A DNA stretch of 64,000 nt from Saprospira sp. CCB-QB6 (GCF_028464065.1 NZ_CP116808.1:3625501-3689500), one strand, 5' to 3'. Positions 1 to 8,640 are shown, numbered from the stretch's first letter. A program made the numbers and translations. Notes: a model not told the origin generated them from the sequence alone.

Positions 1-246
1 AGCCTCGGCAGCCTTTACGCTAGCCAGTTTTTTGCGGCCGCTCAATCGGCTATGCCCGAACTCAAAAGCCAGATTGCCAGAGGCGAATTGCTGCCCCTAC
101 GCGAATGGTTGCGCAAAGAAATTCATGAAAAGGGCCGCCACTATAGCTCCGAAACCCTTTGCCAACAGCTAACGGGCCAAGGCCTTTCCGTCGATTTTTT
201 CTTGGCGTATCTAGAAGAGAAGTACCGCAAAATTTACAATTTTTAA
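1..246 (+). CDS. M32 (Taq-type) carboxypeptidase, C-terminal part
   Basis: Only the last 81 codons are in the window; the frame is open from base 1, so the gene starts upstream. The visible tail begins SLGSLYASQFFAAA and ends LAYLEEKYRKIYNF. The GSLYAxQFF helix and the final YLxxKYxxIY are typical of the C-terminus of M32 metallocarboxypeptidases, which trim C-terminal residues from peptides using a HExxH zinc site. That site lies outside the window, so activity cannot be judged. The stop is only 3 bases before the next gene, suggesting co-transcription. An internal ATG at 52 is not a start. Confidence 0.8.
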   Translation, partial: SLGSLYASQFFAAAQSAMPELKSQIARGELLPLREWLRKEIHEKGRHYSSETLCQQLTGQGLSVDFFLAYLEEKYRKIYNF

Positions 247-249
247 GCT

Positions 250-1317
250 ATGCCACAGCTAGATTATTTGATTCTGGGCCAAGGCTTAGCGGGTAGCCTT
301 TTGGCAGATCGCCTCTGGCAGGCTGGCCAAAAGGTGGCCCTAATCGATCAGGGCCATCAACAGGCTTCTTCCCAATTGGCGGCGGGAATCATGAACCCCA
401 TCGCTGGCCGATGGTTTACCAAAAGCTGGCGAATGGAGACCCTTTTGCCGCTGGCTTTTGCCTATTATCGAGAGCTGGAAGAGCGCCTAGACTGCCCCTT
501 ATTAGAAGAAAAAGCGGTGGCCATGCTTTTCCGCCTGCCCGAAATTGTCAATAACTGGATGGCCCGATCTACGGACCCCAATCTGAAGTTGTTTATCTCC
601 CCCGACTTTGACCAAGCCGCCTATGAACGCAGCTTTGGCGCCCTAGCTGGCGGGGTAGAGTTCTCGCCAGCAGGCCGCCTCAATCTGCCTTTGTTCATTG
701 AACGCTACCGAAGCTATTGGCAGGAGCAGGGACAGCTTTTGCTAGAGGAAGCCTTTGATTTTGAGGCCCTAGAATTACTAGAAAATGGGGTAGCCTATAA
801 GTCCCTACAAGCCAAGGCCATCATTTTCTGCGAGGGCGCTCAGGTGCTGCAGAACCCCTATTTTAATGCCCTGCCCTTTAATCCCGCCAAGGGGGAGGTC
901 CTCTTTGTCGAAATCCTCGATTATCCCTTTGATGGGAAGATGGTCAAGGATGGGGTGTTTATTATCCCGCTGGGCGATCAGCTGTATTGGGTGGGCAGCA
1001 CCTACGAGCACGAATATGAGTCTTTGGCGCCCACCGATACCGAGAAATACCGCCTGCTGGGGCAGCTAGAGCAGTTGCTGGAGGGCCATTCTTTTAAGTT
1101 GCTGGATCATCAGGCTTCCGCCCGCCCCATACAACGCAAGCGCCGCCCCATTTTGGGCGCCCATCCCAAGCATCCGCAATTGTATATTCTCAATGGCTTG
1201 GGGGCCAAGGGCAGCTATCTGGCGCCTTATTGCTCGGCCCAATTGAGAGATCATTTGCTGCAACAACAGCCTTTGGAAGCTGAATTGGATATTGCCGATT
1301 ATCTAGATTATTTTTAG
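250..1317 (+). CDS. FAD-dependent oxidoreductase, DAO / glycine-oxidase-like
   Basis: A 355-residue protein of the D-amino-acid oxidase (DAO) family. The N-terminus is a Rossmann FAD-binding fold with the GxGxxG motif in LILGQGLAGSLLADRL (about residues 7-22), followed by the acidic ribose-binding end of strand 2 (VALIDQG). A second FAD contact, NGLGAKGSYLAPY, lies near the C-terminus. Family members oxidise amines or amino acids; the substrate here cannot be told. No signal peptide or membrane segment, so probably cytoplasmic. The start is 3 bases after the upstream peptidase stop. The gene is followed at once by a GC-rich dispersed element. Confidence 0.85.
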   Translation: MPQLDYLILGQGLAGSLLADRLWQAGQKVALIDQGHQQASSQLAAGIMNPIAGRWFTKSWRMETLLPLAFAYYRELEERLDCPLLEEKAVAMLFRLPEIVNNWMARSTDPNLKLFISPDFDQAAYERSFGALAGGVEFSPAGRLNLPLFIERYRSYWQEQGQLLLEEAFDFEALELLENGVAYKSLQAKAIIFCEGAQVLQNPYFNALPFNPAKGEVLFVEILDYPFDGKMVKDGVFIIPLGDQLYWVGSTYEHEYESLAPTDTEKYRLLGQLEQLLEGHSFKLLDHQASARPIQRKRRPILGAHPKHPQLYILNGLGAKGSYLAPYCSAQLRDHLLQQQPLEAELDIADYLDYF

Positions 1318-1322
1318 GACTT

Positions 1323-1502
1323 GGGGCCCGCGGCCGCCCTTCAATTTGGGGCGGCCGCCGCTATGCTGCGGGGCTCGCTATTCGCTCGGCCCTGCGGCGG
1401 CTGCGCCGCCTGGGTCTGGCCTGACGGCCACCCACTCCGCAGCGCTGGGCCAACGGCCCTGACGGGCCCAAGGGGGCTGCGCCCCCCTTGCCGCTGAGGC
1501 CC
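1323..1502 (+). repeat. GC-rich dispersed element, copy 1
   Basis: First copy of a family seen about 20 times here. The plus-orientation core runs: GGGGCC head, CGGCTTCGCC block, GGGGCTCGCTATTCGCTCGG block, a variable GC hairpin, then GGTCTGGCC-TTCGGCC-ACCCC, and a tail CGCWRGGCC. Blocks such as GGCGGCTTTGCCGCC and GGCCTTCGGCC are hairpins. Here a further GC stretch follows the tail (to 1502). No reading frame is consistently kept between copies. Confidence 0.85.
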
Positions 1503-1529
1503 AATTGTTTAGCCAAATAAATCAAAGAA

Positions 1530-2705
1530 ATGAAGAAGAAAGATTGGAAAAAGGTAAAGCTGGGGGAGGTTTGTGAGATAACATCAGGAGGAGCATTTCC
1601 ATCAAAACAATTTAATAAAGAAGGCGAAGGGTTACCCTTAATTAGAATCCGTGATGTAAAAAGAGGTTTTTCAGAGACTTATTTTGATGGAGACTATAAA
1701 GACAAATATCTTATTCAAAATGGAGATGCTCTTATCTCTATGGATGGAGAGTTTATTATTGCTAAGTGGAAAGGTGGAACGGCTCTTTTAAATCAACGGG
1801 TTTGCAAGATAACCATTTCAGAAAATGCCTTAGACAAACTAGATAGCAGTTACTTATATCGTTTTTTACCACAACAGCTCAAAAAAATAGAGGATGTAAC
1901 TCCATTTGTTACGGTTAAACATCTATCAGTAAAAACTATTAACGAAATCCAAATCCCCCTCCCCCCCTTATCAGCGCAAAAGGCCATAGCGGCCCAGCTC
2001 GATCGGGCGGATAAGGTACGGCAGGCCTTGGCCCAAAGCCTAGCGGATTATGATCGTTTGCTGTCGGCCAGCTTTCTGGATATGTTTGGGGATCCTGTGC
2101 TCAATCCTAAGGGCTGGGAGCTGGCTACAATAGGCGACTATTTTGATGTAAAAGGGGGGAAACGACTGCCTAAAGGGCAAAGCTATGTCAATGCTGTTAC
2201 AAAACATCCTTACTTAAGAGTGACTGACTTTGTGAAAAATGGAATTGATGTCTCCGATTTAAAATATATAGATGAGGAGACACATAGTAAAATTTCAAGG
2301 TATATAATAAATAGTGATGATGTTTACATTTCAATTGCTGGAACAATTGGTATCGCTGGATATATTCCCAAGTCCCTTTCTGGAGCTAATTTGACAGAAA
2401 ATGCAGCTAAGCTTATAGTAAAGAAGGGAGCTAGCTTTACAAAAGAATATTTGTCATATTATCTGAATTCTTACTACGCACAACAAAATATTCAGGCTAA
2501 AACAATGGCTGTAGGTGTTCCTAAATTAGCTTTATTTAGAATTAAGGAATTACCATATTTTAATCCCCCACTCCCCTTACAGCAGCAATTTGCGCAATTG
2601 GTGGAGCGGATAGAGCGGCAAAAGGCGCTCATTCAGTCGGCCCAGCAATCGGCGGAGGATTTATTTGGGGCCTTATTGCAGGCCTACTTTTATGAGGGGA
2701 ATTAG
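1530..2705 (+). CDS. hsdS: Type I restriction-modification specificity subunit HsdS
   Basis: A 391-residue HsdS with two target-recognition domains (about 1-140 and 190-340), each followed by a conserved helical spacer: PLPPLSAQKAIAAQLDRADK... to about residue 190, and PPLPLQQQFAQLVERIERQK... at the end. HsdS chooses the DNA site for the HsdM methylase and HsdR nuclease. Neither partner is adjacent: upstream is metabolic, downstream is a 1.9-kb repeat region. The recognition domains are AT-rich while the spacer-helix DNA (about 1950-2110 and 2565-2700) has the GC content of neighbouring genes, a mosaic expected if recognition domains are swapped by recombination. Partners may be encoded elsewhere. 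Confidence 0.92.
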   Translation: MKKKDWKKVKLGEVCEITSGGAFPSKQFNKEGEGLPLIRIRDVKRGFSETYFDGDYKDKYLIQNGDALISMDGEFIIAKWKGGTALLNQRVCKITISENALDKLDSSYLYRFLPQQLKKIEDVTPFVTVKHLSVKTINEIQIPLPPLSAQKAIAAQLDRADKVRQALAQSLADYDRLLSASFLDMFGDPVLNPKGWELATIGDYFDVKGGKRLPKGQSYVNAVTKHPYLRVTDFVKNGIDVSDLKYIDEETHSKISRYIINSDDVYISIAGTIGIAGYIPKSLSGANLTENAAKLIVKKGASFTKEYLSYYLNSYYAQQNIQAKTMAVGVPKLALFRIKELPYFNPPLPLQQQFAQLVERIERQKALIQSAQQSAEDLFGALLQAYFYEGN

Positions 2706-2718
2706 CATAGCGATCGAG

Positions 2719-2750
2719 CAGGTCCAAACCGAGGGGTTTGGGCCTTTTTT
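2719..2750 (+). terminator. Rho-independent terminator after hsdS
   Basis: GGTCCAAACC and GGTTTGGGCC form a 10-bp stem (one G-T pair) with a GAGG loop, followed by a T-run (CCTTTTTTG). It lies 15-45 bases after the hsdS stop. Confidence 0.8.
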
Positions 2751-2780
2751 GTTGTTGGGGGGCTTGCTTTTCCTGCGGCC

Positions 2781-2954
2781 CCTTTCCTGCGCCTAGGGAC
2801 AAGCCCCTAGGCTAACTTTTTCAGACAGCCCTCTAAAGAGGGCCTTTGGGTAAGGACCTTCACTGCTAGAATGACTTAGCAAGACCGTGCATCAGCCTTT
2901 GAGGCCCTCTAGGGCTGACTCCATTTGATTAGCCTAGGGGCTTGTCCCTAGGCG
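2781..2954 (+). mobile_element. MITE-like element, left copy (inverted relative to 3752-3926)
   Basis: About 175 bp, with CCTAGGGACAAGCCCCTAGG plus CTAA near the left end (from 2792) and its reverse complement at the right end (to 2953), i.e. terminal inverted repeats of about 24 bp. The interior carries a GCCCTCTAAAGAGGGC hairpin. A second copy in opposite orientation lies at 3752-3926. There is no coding capacity and no transposase in the window, so the mobile nature is inferred. Confidence 0.6.
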
Positions 2955-2974
2955 ACTGCATCATTACATTTAAC

Positions 2975-3640
2975 TAGAGGGATTCCCCCAAGGCATCTGC
3001 ATTGATACATTTAGCTAGGGGGAATTTCCCCCAGCTAATTTGCAGATTACAATCGACGTTGGGAAAATCCCAGAGCTAATCTGCGAATTACAATTGACGT
3101 TGGGAAAATCCCAGAGCTAATCTGCGAATTACAATTGACGTTGGGAAAATCCCAGAGCTAATCTGCGAATTACAATTGACGTTGGGAAAATCCCCCAGCT
3201 AATTTGCAGATTACAATTGACGTTGGGAAAATCCCAGAGCTAATCTGCAAATTACAATTGACGTTGGGAAAATCCCAGAGCTAATCTGCGAATTACAATT
3301 GACGTTGGGAAAATCCCAGAGCTAATCTGCGAATTACAATTGACGTTGGGAAAATCCCAGAGCTAATCTGCAAATTACAATCGACGTTGGGAAAATCCCA
3401 GAGCTAATCTGCGAATTACAATTGACGTTGGGAAAATCCCAGAGCTAATCTGCGAATTACAATTGACGTTGGGAAAATCCCAGAGCTAATCTGCGAATTA
3501 CAATTGACGTTGGGAAAATCCCAGAGCTAATCTGCAAATTACAATTGACGTTGGGAAAATCCCAGAGCTAATCTGCGAATTACAATTGACGTTGGGAAAA
3601 TCCCAGAGCTAATCTGCAAATTACAATTAGCGTGGGGAGG
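2975..3640. repeat. 41-bp tandem repeat array (minisatellite)
   Basis: The start GGGAAAATCC recurs exactly every 41 bases from 3061 to 3594: 14 near-identical units, plus degenerate units at about 3020 and 2979 and a partial unit at the right end. Within each unit this is followed by AGAGCTAATCTGCRAATTAC and then AATTGACGTT. Units differ at only a few fixed sites (CAGAG/CCCAG, GCGAA/GCAAA/GCAGA, AATTG/AATCG). 41 is not a multiple of 3 and no frame is open, so it is non-coding. There are no unique spacers, so it is not a CRISPR. Confidence 0.95.
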
Positions 3641-3751
3641 GTGTATAAGGCCCTATCTTTTTTTTCTGGACCAACCCTACTACAAATTAGCTAAGCTCGC
3701 TTAGTAGCGAAATATTGGATGCGGTTGTATTTAAGCCCTTCTCATTTTACC

Positions 3752-3926
3752 CTAGGGACAAGCCCCTAGGCTAATCAAATGGAGTCAGCCCTAAAGGGCC
3801 TCAAAGGCTGATATATACGGCTTTGCTAAATAGTTATTGCAGAGCAGGTCCTTATCCAAAGGCCCTCTTTAGAGGGCTGTCTGAAAAAGCTAGCCTAGGG
3901 GCTTGTCCCTAGGCGCAGGAAAGGGC
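3752..3926 (-). mobile_element. MITE-like element, right copy
   Basis: Imperfect reverse complement of 2781-2954, with the same CCTAGGGACAAGCCCCTAGG ends (3752-3771 and 3894-3913) and the GCCCTCTTTAGAGGGC hairpin. The two copies bracket the 41-bp array as a long inverted repeat. The 3640-3750 interval between array and element holds a T-run and nothing recognisable. Confidence 0.6.
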
Positions 3927-4079
3927 ATACACAAAATTTTAAACAGTCTCGATTCACTAGGCCCAGACGAAATTTTCGGTCTTGGCTCCTAGCTCCTAAT
4001 TCTTATGTTTTAAGAGAAAGAGAAAGAAGTTTATTGAAGATCTTGTTTGCTTAACTGTTCAAGCTTAGGGGGAAAGACA

Positions 4080-4375
4080 AATCCCCTCGCAGGAGGGGAT
4101 GACAGATTCAATAGCCTAGGGCCTTGGCCCTAGGGGGGAAATTTATATCCTATTGGCCTGTGGGTTGAAACCCACAGCAAAAAGGGAAGCCATGCAAAAC
4201 CTAATAAAATGGGCCGAAGGTTAAAACCTTCAGCCCATAGCTAAAAGAGGGTCGATTGACTAAGTGAGAAAGATAAAAGGCCAAAAGATTTAAATCAATG
4301 AGGGTTTTAACCCTCATTCATACATCATTGCGCAGCAATACCATCTGGCTGTAGGTTTTAACCTACAGCCCCATG
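4080..4375. repeat. Cluster of short oriented hairpins
   Basis: Between two gene-free stretches lie perfect hairpins: ATCCCCTC-GCAG-GAGGGGAT (4082), CCTAGGGCC-TT-GGCCCTAGG (about 4116), GTGGGTT-GA-AACCCAC (about 4160), GGCCGAAGGTT-AA-AACCTTC (about 4211), GAGGGTT-TT-AACCCTC (about 4300) and CTGTAGGTT-TT-AACCTACAG (about 4350). Stems differ but the centre is always a two-base RA or its complement TY. They are members of the family that fills 52.7-63.8 kb. Confidence 0.8.
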
Positions 4376-4380
4376 TAACA

Positions 4381-4515
4381 GGCCCGAAGGGCCGCAGGCC
4401 TAGCGATGTGCAGCAGTGGCCGTCAGGCCAGACCAAGGCGGCAAAGCCGCCGCAGGGCCGAGCGAATAGCGAGCTGCGGAACGTAGCGCCGCAAGGCGAA
4501 GCCGCAGCGGAGGCC
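4381..4515 (-). repeat. GC-rich dispersed element, copy 2
   Basis: Reverse orientation: begins with the tail (GGCCTAGCGATG), ends with the head GGAGGCCC followed by A-rich sequence. It abuts the terminator of the minus-strand CBS gene. Confidence 0.85.
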
Positions 4516-4524
4516 CAAAAACAA

Positions 4525-4562
4525 AAAAAGAACCTTCCCCTAGATCAAGGGAAAGGTTCTTA
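4525..4562 (-). terminator. Terminator of the CBS-domain gene
   Basis: On the minus strand AGAACCTTTCCC pairs with GGGGAAGGTTCT (one base unpaired) around a 7-base loop and is followed by TTTTTTTG. Confidence 0.75.
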
Positions 4563-4588
4563 TTTATAGGCGGCGATAAAAGGGCGGC

Positions 4589-5050
4589 CTAAATATCTTC
4601 AGAGGGGTAAGCTTTTTTGTAGATGGCCTTGAGGACATCATGAGAGCTAACGATACCTTCTAGTTCGCCCTCTTCAGTGATGATTGGTAGGGCGTGGAAG
4701 TAGTTGATGAGCAGGAGCTCGGCAGCAACGCCAATTTTATCGGTAGGGGCGATATGGACCACTTTGGTAGTCATGATATCGGAAGCGGTGTATTTAGACA
4801 AAAGCTCTTGGTTATCGGCAGCGGCTTTGGCTTCGCCATGTAGGCGGGCGCCGTGGATGGCTTTTTCAAAATCGCTTTGGCTGATGATACCGACCAATTC
4901 TTTGTAGCGGACGACGGGGATGTGGTGGATATTCTCTTGCTCAAAAAGTTCTTGAACTTTTTGGAGGCTATCGCCAGGGACAAGGGCTTTGATTTTGGTC
5001 GTCATGATGTCGCTGACGGGGCGGTTCATAAAGTCAGATAGGTTACTCAT
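4589..5050 (-). CDS. Small CBS-domain-pair protein
   Basis: A 153-residue protein made of one pair of CBS domains (Bateman module): VSDIMTTKIKALVPGDSLQK...IPVV...LVGIISQSDF (about 13-65) and ASDIMTTKVVHIAPTDKIG...LPIITEEGELEGIVSSHDVLKAI (about 89-145). Such modules bind adenine nucleotides and regulate partners. No other domain is present, so this is a stand-alone sensor whose partner is unknown; the NQELLSKY insert between the two domains is short. No signal peptide. It is followed by its own terminator. Confidence 0.88.
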   Translation of the reverse strand: MSNLSDFMNRPVSDIMTTKIKALVPGDSLQKVQELFEQENIHHIPVVRYKELVGIISQSDFEKAIHGARLHGEAKAAADNQELLSKYTASDIMTTKVVHIAPTDKIGVAAELLLINYFHALPIITEEGELEGIVSSHDVLKAIYKKAYPSEDI

Positions 5051-5167
5051 AATACGGTTGTTTTTGATAAGGTAGGGTTTAATTCTTTCTACTATAAAAA
5101 GGGAGAACGGAGAGGAAAAGTTCTATTTTTTTAGCTGTTTAAAGAACACAATTTTTTTATAAAAAAC

Positions 5168-6244
5168 CTACTGAAAATGAAAATCATTAGCAAAAATTCC
5201 AGCTCTAAAGGAGTCTATAGGAGTGAAGTTGGGTAGACTTAGGCGATCGACCCAGGCGGATTCTGTGCCCATATAGCGAGCAGCGTAAAGTGTATTGTTT
5301 TCATTATCAAAGCCGAGGCCGTAATAATGGCCAGTTTTGATTTGCTGGATGCTTTGTTGGTTGGGGTCGAGTTGGTAGATTGCGTTTTTGTGACAAAAGA
5401 AAAGTTGGCTACCGTCGGCGTTTCGGCATAGCTGGCTAGCGCCTTGTCCTTTGGCTAAATTTAGCTGGTGGATAATTTGGTTATTGCTGGGATCTATGGC
5501 GATTAGGCTGCCCATTGTGCTGTTGGCGGTATCGATTTGGGGGTAATTGCTGTAGGCGGCTTTGCCTGAGCAGGCGATCCAGAGCAGGCCATTTTGGTCG
5601 AGTTGGAGGCTGTTGGGGGCATCATCGACAGTAATATATTGTTCGAGTTGGTGAGTTTGGCTATTGATAACGGCTAGGCGTTGGTCGGTTTCGAGTCCGC
5701 CCACTAGGCAGAGAAAGACCTTATTATTGTAGGGGAGCAGGCGTTCGGGCCCTTTGCCGAGGGCTTCAATTTCGCCGATGAGTTCGGCTGTTTGGTAATT
5801 AAAGATGGCGATACTGCCGGAGAGCAGGTCATTGCCCCATTGGCTAATATAGGCGAGGCTATCATTGATGGGGGCGATATATCGGGGTTGTTTGAGGTTG
5901 AGGATTTGGCCTTCTTCGGCAAAGGTTTGGGGGTTGACCCATTCTAGTTTATTGGAATTATTGACCACAATATAGGTGTGTTCGCCAAAGCGGTTGAGGG
6001 ATTGGACCACATTGCCTAAATCTCTTTGGTTGACCGTTTTGAAAATGCGATTTTGGACCTCTTGATTAGCGGGAGAATAATGGCTGATCGTGCCAGAGGT
6101 TTGGTTGTATAGGCCCTCATTAGTGATGAGGACACCTTGGGCAAAGCTGGCTGTTGTTGGGCTGGGTTCTTCTTTTTTGCAGGCCGTAAATAAAAGCCCG
6201 AAAAGAAATATATACAAGAGTGATGTCTGCCTAATTGACTTCAT
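5168..6244 (-). CDS. Propeller-type surface lipoprotein (YncE / DUF5074-like)
   Basis: A 358-residue protein with a lipoprotein signal peptide (LFGLLFTAC, lipid-bearing Cys about residue 21, then KKEEPSPTT). The rest has repeated short strands with turns of the pattern NGLLWIACSG, DGSQLFFCH, NENNTLYAARYMG, as in seven-bladed YncE-like or DUF5074 propellers of Bacteroidota envelope proteins. Function is unknown; family members often neighbour TonB-dependent receptors, but none is here. It is divergent from recQ and its 5' end overlaps the proposed recQ promoter. Confidence 0.75.
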   Translation of the reverse strand: MKSIRQTSLLYIFLFGLLFTACKKEEPSPTTASFAQGVLITNEGLYNQTSGTISHYSPANQEVQNRIFKTVNQRDLGNVVQSLNRFGEHTYIVVNNSNKLEWVNPQTFAEEGQILNLKQPRYIAPINDSLAYISQWGNDLLSGSIAIFNYQTAELIGEIEALGKGPERLLPYNNKVFLCLVGGLETDQRLAVINSQTHQLEQYITVDDAPNSLQLDQNGLLWIACSGKAAYSNYPQIDTANSTMGSLIAIDPSNNQIIHQLNLAKGQGASQLCRNADGSQLFFCHKNAIYQLDPNQQSIQQIKTGHYYGLGFDNENNTLYAARYMGTESAWVDRLSLPNFTPIDSFRAGIFANDFHFQ

Positions 6245-6264
6245 AGAAAAAATGATTAGTTTTG
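6235..6264 (+). promoter_or_regulatory. Candidate Bacteroidota promoter for recQ
   Basis: TTG (6235-6237), 19 bases, then TAGTTTTG (6257-6264), which matches the Bacteroidota -33 TTG / -7 TAnnTTTG promoter. It lies 54 bases before the recQ start and overlaps the 5' end of the divergent lipoprotein gene. Not experimentally supported. Confidence 0.5.
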
Positions 6265-6317
6265 TTGAAAGGGGCCAAACTGGCCACTAAAAACTCAAAA
6301 ATAAGGAAGAAAAAACT

Positions 6318-8228
6318 ATGTCAGCAGTGGCAAGAGAAATATTGAAAAAGTATTGGGGGTATCCGAGTTTTCGGCCCTTACAGGAAGATATCGTGGATGC
6401 GGTTTTGGCAGGTAAGGACTGTTTGGCCCTATTGCCTACGGGTGGGGGAAAATCGGTTTGTTTTCAGGTGCCTGCGCTTTGTTTGGGGGGGCTTTGTTTG
6501 GTTGTTTCTCCTTTAATTGCCTTGATGAAGGATCAGGTTGAGCAGCTCAAGCGGCGGGGCATTTCGGCCGAGGCGATTTACACGGGCATGCGTCGTTCAG
6601 ACATTGATCGCATTTTAGAATTGGCGGTGCATGGGCATATTTCTTTTTTGTATGTATCTCCAGAGCGTTTAGGGACCGAGATGTTGCAAATGCGTTTGGA
6701 TCGTTTGCCCATTCGCTTATTGGCGGTTGATGAGGCGCATTGTATTTCTCAGTGGGGCTATGATTTTCGGCCGGCCTACCTCAAGATTGCGGAGATTCGG
6801 CCTGCTTTACCCAAGGTGCCTATTATCGCCCTTACGGCCACGGCTACCGAGCAGGTGGTTGCTGATATGCAAGATAAATTGGCTTTTCGGGAGGAGGCTA
6901 AGGCGGTTTTTCGCAAAAGTTTTGGGCGGGATAATCTGGCTTATGTCGTTTTGGAGGAAGAGAACAAACTGGCCAAGCTGCTAGATATGTTGAAGAAAGT
7001 GCCAGGGACGGCTGTGGTCTATGTTTTGAATCGCCGAGCTTGTCGAGAAATTGCTAGCTACTTACAAAAGAATGGCATTTCGGCAGACTACTATCATGCA
7101 GGCCGAGAGGTAGAGTTGCGTTCGCAGATTCAGCAGTCTTGGATCGCCAATGAGATTCGGGTTATTGTGGCCACCAATGCTTTTGGGATGGGGATCGACA
7201 AGCCCGATGTGCGTTTGGTGGTGCATTTGACCTTGCCGGATAATTTAGAGGCTTATTTTCAGGAAGCAGGCCGAGCGGGCCGAGATGGCAAAAAGGCCTA
7301 TGCGGTATTATTGTATAACAGCACCGACAAGATGCGTTTGCTGCAGCAATATGAGCAGAGTTATCCTAGCTTAGATATTGTTCGGCAGGTTTATCAGGCC
7401 TTAGGGAGCTTTTTCCAGTTGGCCATTGGTGGGGGAGAGGGCCAGAGTTTTGATTTCCCATTGGGGGGCTTTTGTCAGCAGTATAAGATGAACCCTATTT
7501 TGGTCCTTTCTGCTTTGCGGGTCTTGATGCAAAACGAGTATTTGATCTTATCGGAATCCTTATTTTTTCCAGCTAGTTTACAGTTTCGCTTAAACAATCG
7601 GCAGGTATATGATTTTGCTTTGCGCTACAAGCCCTATGAGCGCTTGGTCCAGTTTATTTTGAGAACCTATCAGGGGGCTTTTCAGCAGCCTGTAAATATT
7701 CGAGAGGAGCAAATTGCAAGGGGGACCAAATCCACCATTTCGGAAGTCAAAAAGCAGTTGGGGCAATTGCAGCAGGCGGGTTTGCTCTACTACCATCCAC
7801 AAAAGGAGAATCCGTATATCTATTATCTCAAGCCGCGTTTGGCCAAGGGGGATTTATTATTTGATGGGGCCAGTTATCGCTTTTTGAAAGAGCGGCAGGA
7901 AAAGCGGATGCAAGCCGCCTTGGCTTATGCAGAGGAAAAGCGTTGTCGCTCGCAGATGCTCTTGGCCTATTTTAATGAGTTGGATGCGCCCGCTTGTGGA
8001 CAGTGCGATGTTTGTTTGGGCCGACATGACAACCGCCCCTCGGCCCAAGAGTATAAGAAAATACGGAGCTATATACTTGCGCAAATTGGGAAGCAGCCTC
8101 AGCCTTTGCGAGAATTAATTGGGCGTTTCCCCTCCAATTTAGAAAATAAAGCTCTTGCGGTTTTGCAGCAATTATTAGACAATCGAGAGTTGCTTGAGCA
8201 AGCCGATGGCAAACTGAAGTTAAACTAA
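6318..8228 (+). CDS. recQ: ATP-dependent DNA helicase RecQ
   Basis: A 636-residue superfamily 2 helicase that unwinds DNA 3'-5' in recombination and fork repair. Motif I LLPTGGGKS (Lys45), motif II DEAHC (138-142), motif III ALTATA, motif V TNAFGMGIDKPDVR and motif VI YFQEAGRAGRDG are intact. A zinc-binding region follows with cysteines CR...CGQCDVC (about 538-570) and a winged-helix tail. The RQC-like part is short and there is no HRDC domain, which is usual for the shorter RecQ of Bacteroidota. A terminator follows the stop. The gene is convergent with the STAS-like cluster. Confidence 0.95.
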   Translation: MSAVAREILKKYWGYPSFRPLQEDIVDAVLAGKDCLALLPTGGGKSVCFQVPALCLGGLCLVVSPLIALMKDQVEQLKRRGISAEAIYTGMRRSDIDRILELAVHGHISFLYVSPERLGTEMLQMRLDRLPIRLLAVDEAHCISQWGYDFRPAYLKIAEIRPALPKVPIIALTATATEQVVADMQDKLAFREEAKAVFRKSFGRDNLAYVVLEEENKLAKLLDMLKKVPGTAVVYVLNRRACREIASYLQKNGISADYYHAGREVELRSQIQQSWIANEIRVIVATNAFGMGIDKPDVRLVVHLTLPDNLEAYFQEAGRAGRDGKKAYAVLLYNSTDKMRLLQQYEQSYPSLDIVRQVYQALGSFFQLAIGGGEGQSFDFPLGGFCQQYKMNPILVLSALRVLMQNEYLILSESLFFPASLQFRLNNRQVYDFALRYKPYERLVQFILRTYQGAFQQPVNIREEQIARGTKSTISEVKKQLGQLQQAGLLYYHPQKENPYIYYLKPRLAKGDLLFDGASYRFLKERQEKRMQAALAYAEEKRCRSQMLLAYFNELDAPACGQCDVCLGRHDNRPSAQEYKKIRSYILAQIGKQPQPLRELIGRFPSNLENKALAVLQQLLDNRELLEQADGKLKLN

Positions 8229-8253
8229 AAAAGCGCCCATCAGGGCGCTTTTC
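8227..8253. terminator. Bidirectional terminator between recQ and the STAS-like cluster
   Basis: AAAAGCGCCC-ATCA-GGGCGCTTTT is a 10-bp perfect stem with A-run and T-run on either side, so it can serve both convergent units. Confidence 0.85.
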
Positions 8254-8640
8254 TTATGTGTTTTTTAGAGCTGCTTGTTGCTCTTCGATCCAAGCCATTG
8301 CTTTTTCCTTAGAGGTAAATAGCTTGGTGGGAAAGTTTGGTTTGTTGAACTTAAGAAAAATATTGCCAACCATAGTCGAAAATCCACTACTAACCAGAAC
8401 GGCACTAGCCTTTGCTACAGAATGATTAGCGAGGTGCTTTCTCGATTGTTGACAAACGGATTTGAGTTGCCGAATATCAGAAAGATAACAGCCTTCGGTG
8501 CCAAAAGCTTGACGGCAGGCTGCTATGTGCTCTTCTAGGGCTTCTAGGGTAACATTGGTTGGATGGTAGACCTCATGGATGATTCCATTATCCAATTTTA
8601 TGGCGTCTACTAGTGGAGTGGTGATTTTTTGTTGACTCAT
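8254..8640 (-). CDS. Small STAS/SpoIIAA-like protein, paralogue 7 (last in cluster)
   Basis: 128 residues. It shares with its six neighbours a pattern: N-terminal GIIHEVYHPTNVTLE strand, YLSDIRQLKSV, an AR/RKHLA helix, SAVLVSSGFSTMVGNIFLKF, then P-KLFTSKEKAMAWIEE. This resembles the small single-domain STAS/SEC14-like proteins of Bacteroidota (for example those filed as DUF7793), a match made by eye. Closest in the cluster to the next gene upstream (8688-9083). No signal peptide. Function unknown; a protein-interaction or anti-sigma-antagonist-like role is only a guess. Confidence 0.8.
   Translation of the reverse strand: MSQQKITTPLVDAIKLDNGIIHEVYHPTNVTLEALEEHIAACRQAFGTEGCYLSDIRQLKSVCQQSRKHLANHSVAKASAVLVSSGFSTMVGNIFLKFNKPNFPTKLFTSKEKAMAWIEEQQAALKNT

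Noticed and set aside
2975-3640. The 41-bp array as a CRISPR
   Set aside because: Units abut and are identical; no unique spacers between them.
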